Part shown: piece by piece, positions 24,409-36,100 of the stretch
Layout: every line of letters begins with the position of its first letter
Position numbering within the stretch: the first letter of the stretch is position 1
Assembly: GCA_014925825.1 (NCBI GenBank)
Contig: JACGCK010000317.1
Span: 1 to 43,236, forward strand
Direction: 5' to 3'
DNA from: Pholiota molesta
Lineage: Eukaryota > Basidiomycota > Agaricomycetes > Agaricales > Strophariaceae
DNA length: 43,236 nt
The notes under the pieces: model-generated
What the model saw: the letters and a program-made list of their open reading frames with translations, nothing else
Database searches by the model: none
Told to the model about the DNA's origin: nothing
Translations under genes and position numbers: made by a program

Positions 24409-27400
24409 TGCAGGCAGGTCGTGATGAACGGCGGAAGGAAGAGGGGAGGTGACGAAGAGAATAGAGGAACAAGGCGTTTTATAAGAACACAAAAGCGGAC
24501 AATAAGGAGTGGATTACAAAAGTCAATGATGTATAAGGTTAACAAACTGATCATTCCTTTTGGAAGCTTTAGACAGCAAACCCAACTTGCTGCGTTGTCT
24601 TGTGAACAACCCCTGGCCCCATGGCAACCAGCGCGTTGGCACGCAACCCCCGGCCGGCCTCACATCTTCGCCTCTGCCACCAACGTTGATGTCAATCTCT
24701 AGCAGCTGATCCTCGCCATTCCAAGTTCTCGTCAACCAACGCAAAAATATCGCTTCCCATCTGCACGACATCATGTTGGTACGGTGCTTGGACCGTGACA
24801 GCGTTCCCCGCAGACCTTCGCGTTTGATAATCGCTTGGCTAGTTCAAACGCGACTCAGGCAGCTCAAGGCCACATGTCCAGTTCAAAGTGCAACGTTCAG
24901 CATTAGTGTCCTGCATTCTGTTGACAAAAGAAACCGTGACATCGCCGCTCTTCGTGCCTAGTTTCTTGTATTCTGATTCTGAATCTTTGTACTTTCGATA
25001 TGCGCCGAATGACCGTGGATGATTTGATTTTACCTTGTTCGAAACCGCACGGATATTTCTTGCTATCTCTTGGTATGTCTTGTAGTGAATACTTTATCTT
25101 TGATCTTCTCTCAAACGATCTGATGACATTCTTGGTAGTTTCTTTAAATCCGGCGGGAGTCGGCGAGAGACGCGACGCGGGGGGAACGCGCTTCTGACTG
25201 GCTGTGTATCTACTGATGCGCAAATAACCTACAGCCGCCAAATAGGATCCCCGAACGTTGGCTTTCCTACGCGGAAAATCTGTCTCTTCCAACATTACGC
25301 GAAATTCAAATCCTCATCGAAATCAATATCGATATACTGTCGCAATTCCCTCTCGGAGCCGATTTCTCTACCAGTACATCCTATCCTTATCCTTATCATC
25401 CCCAGAACATGCTTCCGGTAGCCACCTGCTGCGTTTCAGACATACACATGTCTGTCTGCCAAATGTTCTAGATGAGTCTCCAGGAAAGAAAATGATCTCC
25501 CACCTCCACCGCAGAGCTTTTGGGTCATCAATCAGCGCTTCTATGATGATAAGAACTGGAGATCTCAGCCCAAGCGCGCGTTCACTATTGGTTTGTTGTA
25601 CGGAATGTGCCACTGTTCACATTTTCACGATCTCAGCCCATCATCTGGGTGGGATATGAATATGCGTCCTGGAAACTGGTTAGCGTCGAACACCAAGCTC
25701 GCTGCTTACTTTTATTCAACGTATATCCGAGGTGATGCATCTGTCACGGCCGTGGCTGTTTCCCATCTACGAACAGTTGGAAGTGATGCCAGACGACGGT
25801 ATTGGTGCATTTCTTCACTCGGTGATCCTCCAGGTTGATTGTATTCTCGTCTAGTAAAAGCTTGCGATGTTGGTCTCGTACGTCCTTTCGATCGGTCATA
25901 AGAAGCTTGAAACTACACTTGATGCGATGACCCTTTTTCTGGGGCTTCAGTACACTTGGGCTATGTCAAAATTCTCACTGGCGATGCTCATTATCAGCAG
26001 AGCCACTCAGTCATTGACATTAAATGATCGTCGCCCAAAAATAGTGCTGACTTCTCCAATAATGTTACCTCGGGGTCGACGAATACGGATCACTCTTCCT
26101 GGCGTTTTTGATCAAACCGGACATGCATGATGCCACACGCCTTTGATCTTGGGTAGTTTTTTTTCTTCTGGTTCTCCTTTTAACTTCTAGCATGCGACTA
26201 CCACAATTCCGGTTGTATACTTGATACCCTGGACGGAACTCCTATGCGAATCTTCCTCCGGCTGGCAATCAGAATTTTGATTCTACTCTGTCCACAAATC
26301 CGAGCGGGGTGATACTCCAACGCGCTATCGATGGCGTAGAACATGTCTGGAGGCACCTGGTAGGACGAAGGTGGTCCATTGTGGCAATTTGTGATTCGTT
26401 TCATGTATACAGGAGTGGGATCTGTTGGACCTCTACTTCTCATGACATCACATCCTTTATCTGAGCCCCATGACCGTTTCGTCTCTCCAAGCTGAGGACG
26501 ATAATCGAGAGGAGTCGCCGTCTGGTACATCTAATCCCACATACCCGAAATTTCCTGTTATCCTTGAAATCCCTTCCGGATCAAACATGACTGACAGGTT
26601 GCTGTTTTTTCAACTTCTGCTGTAATGTTGGAATTAGATGTTTGTCTTTCGAAGGACTTCAATTCCCAATATTGTCCCAATAGGAGTGCTGCGGGACTGA
26701 CGCTCGTAGTGCTTCTTCACCTATGTATAATTACAAATATACCAATGCTTGCAATGGACATCGTACATATATGATCGGGTGTCAATTAACCATCAAGAGC
26801 AGTGGATAGTAACAGTATTTCTTGCGCTCTGTAACAGATATCATTTCCAATTTGCGTGGCACTGCTGTGCAGCATACATCCTTTCGGATAAATATTACCC
26901 TCAGTAGGCTACTTCCATGAATATTTTTCACTACGTCTGCTGGCGTGCCCGTAAAATTGATTGCCTAGTTGCGTATGTATTAGACTAGCGCTACTGCTAC
27001 AGATAACCGGCTCGGACAAGGTCCAGAGCATATTTAAACATAACCACATATTTATCGAGTGTCGAGTGTTTGAGTAATAATTTACAGCTACAGATCAAAT
27101 TGAAACGTTTTGGCAGTTAACAGCGCTTGTTGTCGCACTTCCGAGTCGGAGGTTGAGGAATGTTTGGTATTTGGTGGCACACAGGTATTCCAACCTCGGA
27201 TGCATTTTTGGGCGCTCCGGGTCTCCATGATATGATCAACATAGCTAAAGCATTTGATCCGTTGTGACAGCAACATTCCAAGATGGCTTTTATCTTTCTG
27301 TATATGGCTGACGGATGTACTAGAAAGTTTCTGCATTATGAGAGCTTTTTTCTCTGTGACATGCCTAGACAAGCGATTGGAACTTGCATATGCATGCCTG

Positions 27401-28489
27401 GATCATAGATCTTGGCGCTCATGCGTATCAGGCAATATTGCGAAGGTGCTAACGGCTCATAATAAAGAAAACTAACCATGTTATCAATTTGACTTTATTT
27501 CTTCTTTTCTTTGTCCGAAGCTTCGTCGTTCCGGCAAAATTTCACCGCTTTTCAGTTTGAGAAATTTCGGGAGACTAGTACGCCATCTCTCTCCAAGATG
27601 ATTTCCTGAAGCCTATAAGATAGTAGTCAATAATAGCTACGAGATGAGTATTAGGAATACTAGGGCGTTAGAAAACCAATATGCTGAATACCTGCCAGTG
27701 TTGTGCCAGTGCTTCCATAGGCCCCATATTCCTTTGATCGGACCTAGATCACACTCAAATTAGCGGACTATGGTAGGTTATGATGTGTTTACTACTAATT
27801 TCGGAAGCGCCCTCAGACCGGGCACGATTGACCGCTTTTCCTTCTTGCTTGCATCAGGTTTTCTTTTCGTCTCTCAGTGTTCATGCGCCCAGCTTTGACA
27901 TTGAAAACGAGATGCACATAATTGTATAGAACCACTCAAGTCCGAAGGGTCTCAACATAAGTAGCGTAGTACCCGCTACATCCTCACCAAGCGTTGGGCC
28001 TTCACGTTATATGTGTGCATTGCTAATACTTATATATGAAGTCTGGGACTCTAGGAACCCATTTGGGGTTATCTTTGGGTCTGTGCCGAAGTGCCATGTT
28101 CGTTGCGGCTTCATTTTCCCGTGAAACTTTGCCATTCCGGGTGATTTTTGCCTGTTCAGGATAAGCCTTATGCTTACGCAGACCAGGAACGCTCATCGAT
28201 ACGACAATTTCTCAGATATCCTTCCATTTTCCCGGAACATGCATATGCAATATTACATGCGGATAAGCACATTCCGCAGGAAAGGCTTGGCTTTTTCTCT
28301 GGGCATAATATTTCCCTCGTCACTGAAACTTGGTGTTTAATAGCCCTTCACCTTGTCCGACGTTTGGCCTCCAAGTTTGCTCTATCCACACACTCTCTTT
28401 TTTCCATTCGGGATATCTACCTGCAGATTTAAGCGCTCGAACACGCTGAGCCTATTCTTAACTGTTGTTATTTATACCCACTTTCCAAT
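24409..28489. other. 4.1 kb divergent intergenic region, no gene recognised
   Basis: Between the leftward MAP kinase and rightward KRE6 genes. ORFs exist (25258-25659, 25593-25838, 25867-26130 plus; 25295-24903, 26530-26198, 27372-27088 minus), but none shows a known motif. The stretch 25480-25835 in one plus frame reads somewhat protein-like (for example GWDMNMRPGNWLASNTKLAA), so a decayed or unrecognised gene at about 25250-26130 is possible. From 26600 to 28480 the DNA is AT-rich with frequent stops. A 500-600 bp promoter would suffice for each gene, so most of this space is unexplained. Confidence 0.35.
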
Positions 28490-31393
28490 ATGAATCGGAA
28501 TCCGGTTCTCCACCAAAACCCATCTTCAACGAGCTTACTGTCTGATGACCGCCCATCCTTCTCTTCAGCTCGGGCTTCCCTAGGACGCCAGTCTACTGCT
28601 TCTGCAGCGTCTATACCCAGCTCGCCTCGAACTCCTATGACACCGATCAGTCGATCAGAAGATGGGCATCCAGTACGCGACTGCTTCAATTTTATCCTTA
28701 TCTTGCGTATACTGAAAGGAATTCGCGTAGGCATCCCTCGCCGAAAAGGTTTGTCTTTCAATGTCGCTGTATCGAGTAGTTGATATCTGATCTCCTGCTA
28801 CAGTATGCACTTCCTTCTTCACCTGCGACATGGGGAATGCCGCTTCTTATGAATAATCGGGAACCAGACGACTCCCTACATAATCCAGATCCACGACGGG
28901 ATAGGAAAAGCGATGCTGGGGGTCACATTTTCACTCTTCGTGGTTTAGGAAACCTGGGATGCCTCGCCATTCTTTGTCTAGGGACCATGATGCTGTTGTG
29001 CGTGTCCTGACATCTTTTCGCTTACACCACATCTGACACCGACTCATTTCTCTAGCGCTGGTTTGTTTCTCTCTCTCACCGCTACAAAAAATGTACTGAA
29101 TTCACCGAAGGCTATCCCGTTCTGTCGCATTACATGCGTCAGAAACTGACCAACCAAGGTGGTTTTAATCTGGGAGGGATCAATGCGACAGGCCAGATAC
29201 CTGACCTGCCGGGGAACTATGGACTGGTAGACAAAGATACACCTGAGTCGGCAAAAACTCTTAAGTCGTATCACAATGACGACGAACTTGTTCTGGTATT
29301 CTCGGACGAGTTCAACGCTGACGGTCGGACCTTCTATCCTGGAGACGATCCTTTTTGGGAGGGTGTAGATCTGCATTACTGGGGAACTGTAAGTTCTTGA
29401 ATAATCTCTTATATCTAACACAGGCTGACCATAATTTATAGGAGGATAAAGAGTGGTATGATCCTGTTCAAGGTTCGGCCTCAGTGCTCAGCACGCTATC
29501 TATATCATCCCTCTGACGTTCCCTCTATTCAAAGCTACGACTAAAGATGGCAAATTGCACATGAGGCTGGATCTTGTTGATGATCCAATAGACAATCACA
29601 ACATGACCTATAAGTCCGGAATGGTGCGTATCTACATTGTATATACTCCGAAGATATTAATCGGATTGTCAGATCCAAACATGGTAATTCGCCATCTCTT
29701 TTACAAACAAGCTGTATTGTTAAATTCGTACAGGAACAAATTCTGCTTCACTGGTGGTATGGTGATTGGTGTGTATCCCTGATTTTTTCAATGTTTATTT
29801 TCAATGATTTGACTTGTATTTGGATAGCTAGTGTCCAACTGCCGGGGTCAAGTAATGTCAGGTACGAGCCCTCCTGCTTAGTGCTTTCGTTCTCTTTCTC
29901 AAACCCGATAAAGTGGTCTGTGGCCTGCTGTGTGAGTCACGTCGAATTCAAATTTTCTCTGTTCTTATTTCTTTTATGTCAGTTGGTCTATGGGAAATTT
30001 AGGTCGAGCAGGCTACGGAGCCAGTGTGGAAGGTCTCGTACGTGCATTCATTCCCCGCTATTATTTCATCAGTATTTATTCTGATGTCTTGTAAAGTGGC
30101 CGTACAGTTACGACAGCTGCGATGTGGGGACACTGCCCAACCAAACGTACCCTAATTCGGCCACTCCTATCGCAGCTACTGAGGGCGGTGATCCTAAAGC
30201 AAATGGCTATCTAGTGAGGAACTATGCAGTAGATTGATTCAATATTTGGATCGCTAATTCATACCAGTCATACCTTGCAGGCCAGCGGTTATGTATGCGC
30301 TCTTACCTGAACCAAGTCGAGGGTACCACTGACTTTCTTCAGCCGCTTGTACTTGTCCTGGAGAATCGCACCCTGGGCCCATGAAATCGGACGGAACATA
30401 TGTTGGCCGTGCAGCCCCCGAAATCGATGCTCTTGAAGCAACTGTGACAGATGGCATAGGATATGTAGGGCTAATTCTCGTATTTTTCTATGGATTCGAA
30501 CTAATCTTTTCTCAGGTCTCTTTGTCTGCTCAATTTGCCCCATTCAACGTGCGCAATACTAAATATGCATGAAGGACAGATGTCGGTCTAACTTAATTAT
30601 ACAGGCGAAGTATTCAATCGTGAAGGACAACACTACCACGGCATTCGACGATCCTGAGAGGACTGTCTTGAACCCATATCGAGGAAGTGTGTACCATCTA
30701 TTTACTTCGTGCCCATGTTACTAATCGTTTTGTCAGGTCGCTACCAACAAACGGCAAGTGGATTGGGACTGACAAACCCAGATTGCTACGAGATACCCGG
30801 AACGTGCTTCGCGCTGTATGGTTTCGAATATCAACCCGGGTAAATGGCACCACTAAATCTTACTATCTATATGATTTAATTTCTTCTCCAGTTTTGATAA
30901 TGCTTATATCACTTGGATCAACGAGGTCCGGGCTTGGACGCTTTATTCATCAGCGTTGGTGGCAGATAGCTCCGTTGAGATTGGTCGCCGTTCAATTCCA
31001 CAAGAGCCAATGGTAATTTCGTTGTCGATACCTCTTAGAATATCTATTGACATATTGCATCTTTTAGTATCTCATCACTAATCTTGGCATCTCTGAAAGC
31101 TTCGGTACAATTGACACTACCAACCTCAAATTCCCGGTAACAATGCTGGTTGATTACATCCGTGTGTATCAGCGGAAAGACCAAATCAACGTCGGCTGCA
31201 GCCCAGACGGATTCCCTACCAAGGATTACATCAACACGTACGTGCTCGATATCGTGCTTGACGATACATTATATACTAACTATTGCAATAACACAGCTAC
31301 ATGGAAGCTTACACAAACCCTAACTTGACGGTCTGGTCGGATTTCGGGCAGCCATGGCCCAAGAACAGCCTATCAGCTAACGGGTGTAATTAA
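28490..31393 (+). CDS. KRE6/SKN1 family beta-glucan synthesis-associated membrane protein (GH16-like)
   Basis: Type II membrane protein of the KRE6/SKN1 family, required for cell-wall beta-1,6-glucan. Twenty-one exons give 606 residues with consistent phases: 28490-28672, 28731-28748, 28804-28997, 29056-29060, 29111-29388, 29442-29472, 29535-29623, 29673-29683, 29734-29768, 29828-29861, 29914-29931, 29983-30037, 30097-30213, 30268-30292, 30343-30464, 30516-30548, 30605-30686, 30737-30839, 30892-31012, 31068-31237, 31297-31393. The cytosolic Ser/Pro-rich N-terminus is followed by HNPDPRRDRKSDAGGH and one membrane segment (LGNLGCLAILCLGTMMLF). The lumenal part carries ELVLVFSDEFNADGRTFYPG, NKFCFTGGM, GLWPAVWSMGNLGRAGYGAS, WPYSYDSCDVGTLPNQTYPN, SACTCPGE and the GH16-like acidic cluster APEIDALEA. 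It continues with YGFEYQPGF, EPMYLITNLGIS and VDYIRVYQRKDQ. Two exons are only 5 and 11 nt. The 3' end faces the metalloprotease gene. Confidence 0.92.
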
Positions 31394-31687
31394 ACCACTT
31401 TGTACTGATTTCAAGCATCAGTGTATTGTCCAGTTTGGCTATGCTCATCTTGCAAACTATTCCCGGACCTAGGCAAACTTCTTTCAATTCCTTTAGCACG
31501 CCGACGTACTGTTCTAGAGACTCTGGAGGTCGATCCTTCCGTGTTTATTACCATATTTATGTAGATAGTTCAGCCGTTTAGCAAGTGGTTATCATTTTGC
31601 ATTGTTGTCGATGCGGTTCTAGTCCAACCAACAAGAAAATCCGACACTTTTGGTCCATGCTACGTCTCGACATGTACTGAAATGATC

Positions 31688-32690
31688 TCATGAAAAATTG
31701 ATGCCTCTATATGTCGTAAGCTGTGACTTCATGCGAGTGGCTTGAAGAGGCGTAAAATTGGTCATACAGGAGTCGTTTGCATAGTCCATATAATTATCTG
31801 ATAGAGGTTCCATAAGTCAACGAGCTTGTATGTGCTAGCAGAGAGACAGCTCACGGAATGGATCAGTTCCGGGGCCTGAACATGTGTCGCGAGATTGGGG
31901 GCATCCGCTAGCGGGACTGGCTTCTGCAGGCGTGTCCGAAACATAATCTCCGTCACCCGAGCATCCACCCTAGCCAGATACCCGGCCACTCAGTCATCGC
32001 ATCAATAGAGGTGAAAATCTGGTACTTACCTGAAAAGTGTGATAGAGACCGTGCCAATGTCCCGATTCATGGGTCAGCGTTCGCCCCAGGTTGTAAGGTG
32101 CTGTTCTGCCCCCGGGGAGAGTGCTATAGAGGATGACGACACCATCATCTGCCATGTTGCCTGCAACTGTAATTGGGAAGGTAGAATAACCGAGCAGCCC
32201 GGCAAATGAGCCTGTGAAGCTGAACGAGGTGTTGTCAGCCTGGGAAGCGAACCAAGTATGCGGGGAAATCTGGATACCTGACAGTAAATACGTTGAGATC
32301 TCCGGCACCACCCTTTCGAAGGGCTTGCTTCATTGCAGTGTTCTGAGAACTATGGTGGATTATGAGTTGAGAATGCGACAATTCAATCTAGAAAGAATCT
32401 GACGTTCCCGGTCCACAGTTTGTAAACCAATCGTCATTAACCGTCGTCGTGATGCTCTTCAGATTGAAAGAAATCCCCGTGGATGCATAATCCGAATTAA
32501 TGACTTGGATTTGGTTGTGGACATCAGTGAGCCTGACGTTCAAGAGTGAGTTTTTATGAGAGAATGTCAGTGTTGCGCATATCAATCATATTGATAGACT
32601 TACGAGAGTTGACCAGCACCTGTGCTTGAGGTGATGATGTGGAAGTAGACATGAATGACGGCTGAGGAGCCTGTAGATTCAATTCCATCT
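31688..32690 (-). pseudogene. M43 (pappalysin/MEP1-like) zinc metalloprotease, 5' end lost to LTR insertion
   Basis: Exons on the minus strand: 32690-32604 (cut), 32532-32404, 32349-32278, 32219-32030, 31969-31855 and 31797-31688, phases all consistent. This is a family of secreted fungal zinc proteases. It shows HVYFHIITSSTGAG, INSDYASTGISFNL, the zinc site [11 protein letters not shown] (HExxHxxGxxH) and the conserved Cys-rich [20 protein letters not shown]. The Met-turn NYMDYANDSCM and ending TRMKSQLTTYRGI complete it. Roughly the first quarter (signal peptide and propeptide) is absent because the reading frame meets the retrotransposon LTR exactly at base 32690. The missing part should lie beyond the right LTR, outside this window. 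All visible splice sites and catalytic residues are intact, so the disruption is recent. Confidence 0.9.
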
Positions 32691-32979
32691 TGTCACGGGC
32701 GTGCCCCGTGACGCATCATATTATATCTTGTTTGGCATCACCCTCGGTGATGCCACTATTTAAGTACTTGCATTTGTAATCAGACAGTAGATCTTTTGCT
32801 TGTACCACGTAGTCTACCAATTATATTGGTTCTGGCTTAGTTTGTACAGCTTAAGAACTACCCGTAAAGCGCCGCTTTACACTTTTTTAAGCCTTCCAAA
32901 TAACTTGGAAAGACCCTTCCTTACCGAAGGAAAATCAAGATCTATTCTTGAACACACCCCGTGAAAATTTCACGTAACA
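32691..32979 (+). repeat. 5' LTR (about 289 bp)
   Basis: It begins TGTCACGGGC and probably ends CACGTAACA at 32979. The start is fixed by the identical right copy at 43084 following the polypurine tract. The end is inferred from the TG...CA rule and the candidate primer site just after. It contains several perfect hairpins: 32692-32699/32705-32712, 32734-32742/32746-32754, 32864-32871/32873-32880 and 32960-32966/32968-32974. The transcription start is not evident. Confidence 0.85.
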
Positions 32980-32981
32980 GA

Positions 32982-35900
32982 ATGGCAGAAGGTGACCACC
33001 TGTCAACAGGTGGGAACTCCGAGGACCCACGCACTCCAGTGCCAGCAACACCGGAGTACGTGGGTACTACCACAACGTCGCCCAGCAGGACTCGTCCTGC
33101 AGGCACCGCATCGCAGCTCTCAGCTGTGGGCGCAGAGAGCGATCGTGGCTCTTTCCTGATGAGAGATATCAGGCAGCCACAACCTCGGACATCAACCGAG
33201 GGATCTGAGGCGATCGGTCAACGATCGCACGATATCGACGATGGCGTCGATCTCGCCAGACTAACGAATGGTCTCGAAGACCAGATCGAGCTTGTATGGA
33301 ATATACACAACGTCGATCGAGATGATCGACGACAAGTACTGCGAGCAATGGCGACGCAGTACGTCATACAAGCTATACACCACTCAGGTCAACATATACC
33401 TGAGGGATCAGAGAGATGGATATCTCTAATCATCGTGACCTTGACACGTATCGCGAAGCGATACGAATTGATTCGAAACGACAAGAGGAGTTCAAGGGCA
33501 TCCACACCAATGTCCCCCGTCTTGATCCAAACACCATCAGTGGTACCAACACTGACACATCGAGGAGGGTCAACGACCACGTCCCCTCCCACGGCATCAC
33601 AAATGGTCGGAGAACCATTTACGCACTCATCCCCCACGTTGGAAATGGCAAGGGCGGGTCTCGACGAACCACGACGATGGGACGAAACGAACGAACAGTA
33701 CCAGAGACGACGCGCTGCGTCTAACCGCCTACAAGCTCGCGAGACGAGCGCGGTACCATTATATACCGCAACCAACAATGTGGGCGAAGCCCCCAACACG
33801 GATAATCGGGTAACGTACCCAAACGTTACCGTAAGAACGCCGAGGGCTATGAATTGGAAGGACAGAGTCGCCTACCAACGCCTCAGGCGAGACGACATTA
33901 ATAGAACTGGTGAATCGTTAATCGATGACCAGGGCGTCGAGTTACGAGGACCAAACGCATACGACCTGGATTATCCAGGAGAATCATTAGGAAATAATGC
34001 ACCGACACAGGTTAAATTCGAGGAGGTCAACGACCTCCCGGAAAGGATAATCAGTCCTGACCGACGCGACGACTATCGCGAAGAACGACGTGATAACTAC
34101 CGTGAAGAACGACGCGACGATTATCGCGAAGAACGACGTGATAACTACCGCGAAGAACGACGCGACGAATATCGTGAGGAACGACGGAAGTATGGCCCAC
34201 GGGACCATACCCCAAAGTCAGCAGTACGGTTCAGCTTTGAGCCAAGAGACAGCGAGGTCTTGGACCTCGGCACCGCTCCCGCAACCAATCGACATTTTAG
34301 TCGAGGATACTCAACACCGAGGTCGCTCGGACCTCGCCACGACGCCCCTGGCGTAGTTGAAGCTTCGGATCGTCACCGATCCATCATGGAGCAACGGCTC
34401 ACTACACTGATTCATGAAGCTCTTAGCGTCAGGATATCTTATCCTGATGGTGTCAAATTAATCAGAAACTCGACACCGGTGAAAAATACACCGGTTCATC
34501 CAAGTTCGCTGACCTGGAAAACTGGCTATCAGATTTAGCCTACAAGATGGCGGTGCGCCAGCTAGGAGGAAAAGAATTAGACCGCATGCGAGTAATAATA
34601 CTCGGTGAACACCTAGGTGGGGAAGCCCACGAGTGGTATATTCGTCATGTACTCAGTGTTAGTCGTACCAAACTCGGTTGGACGTTCGAAGCTGTAATAA
34701 TAGCTTTATACAACCGATTTATCCATGCTACGACAATGCAGGATGCACGCGAGGGCTTCAGGAAAGCCAAGTACTCCGCATCTCGCGGAGTACAAGCATA
34801 CTATGACGAACTCATTGGGTTCGCCACAAACATGGCTGCCTACCCCGATGATTTCTCATTCATCGAAGTATTCCTTGAAGGAATACCTAAGGACATGCGA
34901 ACTGAGCTCCTCCGCGAGCGAGGATTATCACCTGAAGCTCACACTATGGAGGACTTCATTGCCTTCGCTATAGCACATGAATCACGAGTCAAGACAGATG
35001 ATTATTACAATCGCCGAGCGAGAATACACACCGCGCCGTCGACCGCAAAGCCCAATGAGGCGACGACCGATCGCCGTCGCCCGGGCTCGCAGAAAACACA
35101 TCGACGCGCAAATCATACATCGCCAAGGGAGGATCGACCCTCTCAACCAACCGCGACGAAAACGCCGCTGAAAGATAACCCAAGCCAGGAGGCTCCACGT
35201 AACAAAACGTGGAACAGAGCCTCTGGCAGTGGCAATACCCTGACATGCTTCAACTGCGGAGGTGAAGGACACTTCTCCAAAGACTGCCCACAACCCCCAA
35301 AGAACAAGAGGGTCCATGTACGGGCAGCCCATTCCGAGGACACGCCCTCGGATAATGGAGACGCGACAGCGAACGATGGCGACGACGCAGACAGCTGCGC
35401 GAGTGACTGCGAAGCATGTGCGGAAGACCACGATGAAGGCCAGACCTTCACCGACATCGAGGTCGAGGGTTACCAATCTGAGGGTTCCTCAGATTTCATG
35501 CGGGCGATGACTGTATCCCCTGCCGACAGAAATGAGGACCCAGTCCCCGCAACCCGCGATCGCTTATCTGCGGTTAACGCAAGCGCCACTAAGGAGGAAA
35601 TCCTTATGCGGAGGGTACGCGTGCGTACCTCGAACAATAGCCGTGTCCGACCTGTTGTACGCAACGAGGACAAAGAATGTCTCGCGACATACTTGAAGGT
35701 CGGTGGCATGGATGCATGGGTCCTCTGGGACTCAGGAAGCACCACAACTGGTATCACACCAACGTTTGCGCATGTCGCAGACATCGTGGTGGACACCCTA
35801 TTAGACCCACACATCCTCCAATTAGGCACAGTCGGGAGTCGATCAATGATTAAATACGGAGCGGATGTCCTCATCGACATCTTCGGGAAAATGTCGACGA

Positions 35901-36100
35901 TATATGTCGACATCGCTAACTTTGATCGCTACGACATGATCGTAGGCACTCCTTTTATGCGACAGCATAAGGTCATCCTTAACTTCGTTACAAACGAAGT
36001 TATTATCGACGGTAAAGCACTGGCAGCGACGCGCGTCCAATTAAAGGACACAGATGGTCGTTTGAGGAGGTACAGAGCCTCCGAGAAAGTTAAGGAGTGA
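32982..36100 (+). CDS. Retrotransposon gag-protease polyprotein
   Basis: The first ATG after the LTR is at 32982. The first part (to about 34440) is an unusual, polar N-terminal extension of about 490 residues including an Arg/Glu-rich octapeptide repeat (34068-34187). The frame then moves -1 at about 34455-34457, where an A run is probably one base short. Next come the retrotransposon gag domain (FADLENWLSDLAYK, GGEAHEWYIRHV, WTFEAVIIALYNRFIH), a CCHC zinc knuckle CFNCGGEGHFSKDC (35246-35287) and an aspartic protease with WDSGSTTTGITP (Asp at 35729-35731) and YDMIVGTPFMRQHKVIL. The frame ends at a TGA (36098-36100). The following pol frame is open in the same phase, so pol may be made by read-through. 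Role: capsid formation, RNA binding and polyprotein cleavage. Confidence 0.88.
32983..32992 (+). promoter_or_regulatory. Candidate tRNA primer-binding site
   Basis: A TGG-starting stretch (TGGCAGAAGG) begins three bases after the inferred LTR end, the usual place and first triplet for a site pairing with a tRNA CCA end. It overlaps the presumed gag start codon (ATG at 32982). I could not match the remaining bases to a tRNA; self-priming as in Tf1-type elements is an alternative. Confidence 0.35.
34068..34187 (+). repeat. Tandem repeat, five 24-bp units in gag
   Basis: Five consecutive 24-bp units (34068-34091, 34092-34115, 34116-34139, 34140-34163, 34164-34187) encode D(D/N/E)YREERR. Units alternate at third codon positions. 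The product would be a strongly charged segment, helical or disordered, possibly RNA-binding. Copy number may vary between element copies. Confidence 0.92.

Noticed and set aside
24903..25295. 130-codon minus ORF
   Set aside because: No recognisable motif, no splice support and no start context; treated as chance.
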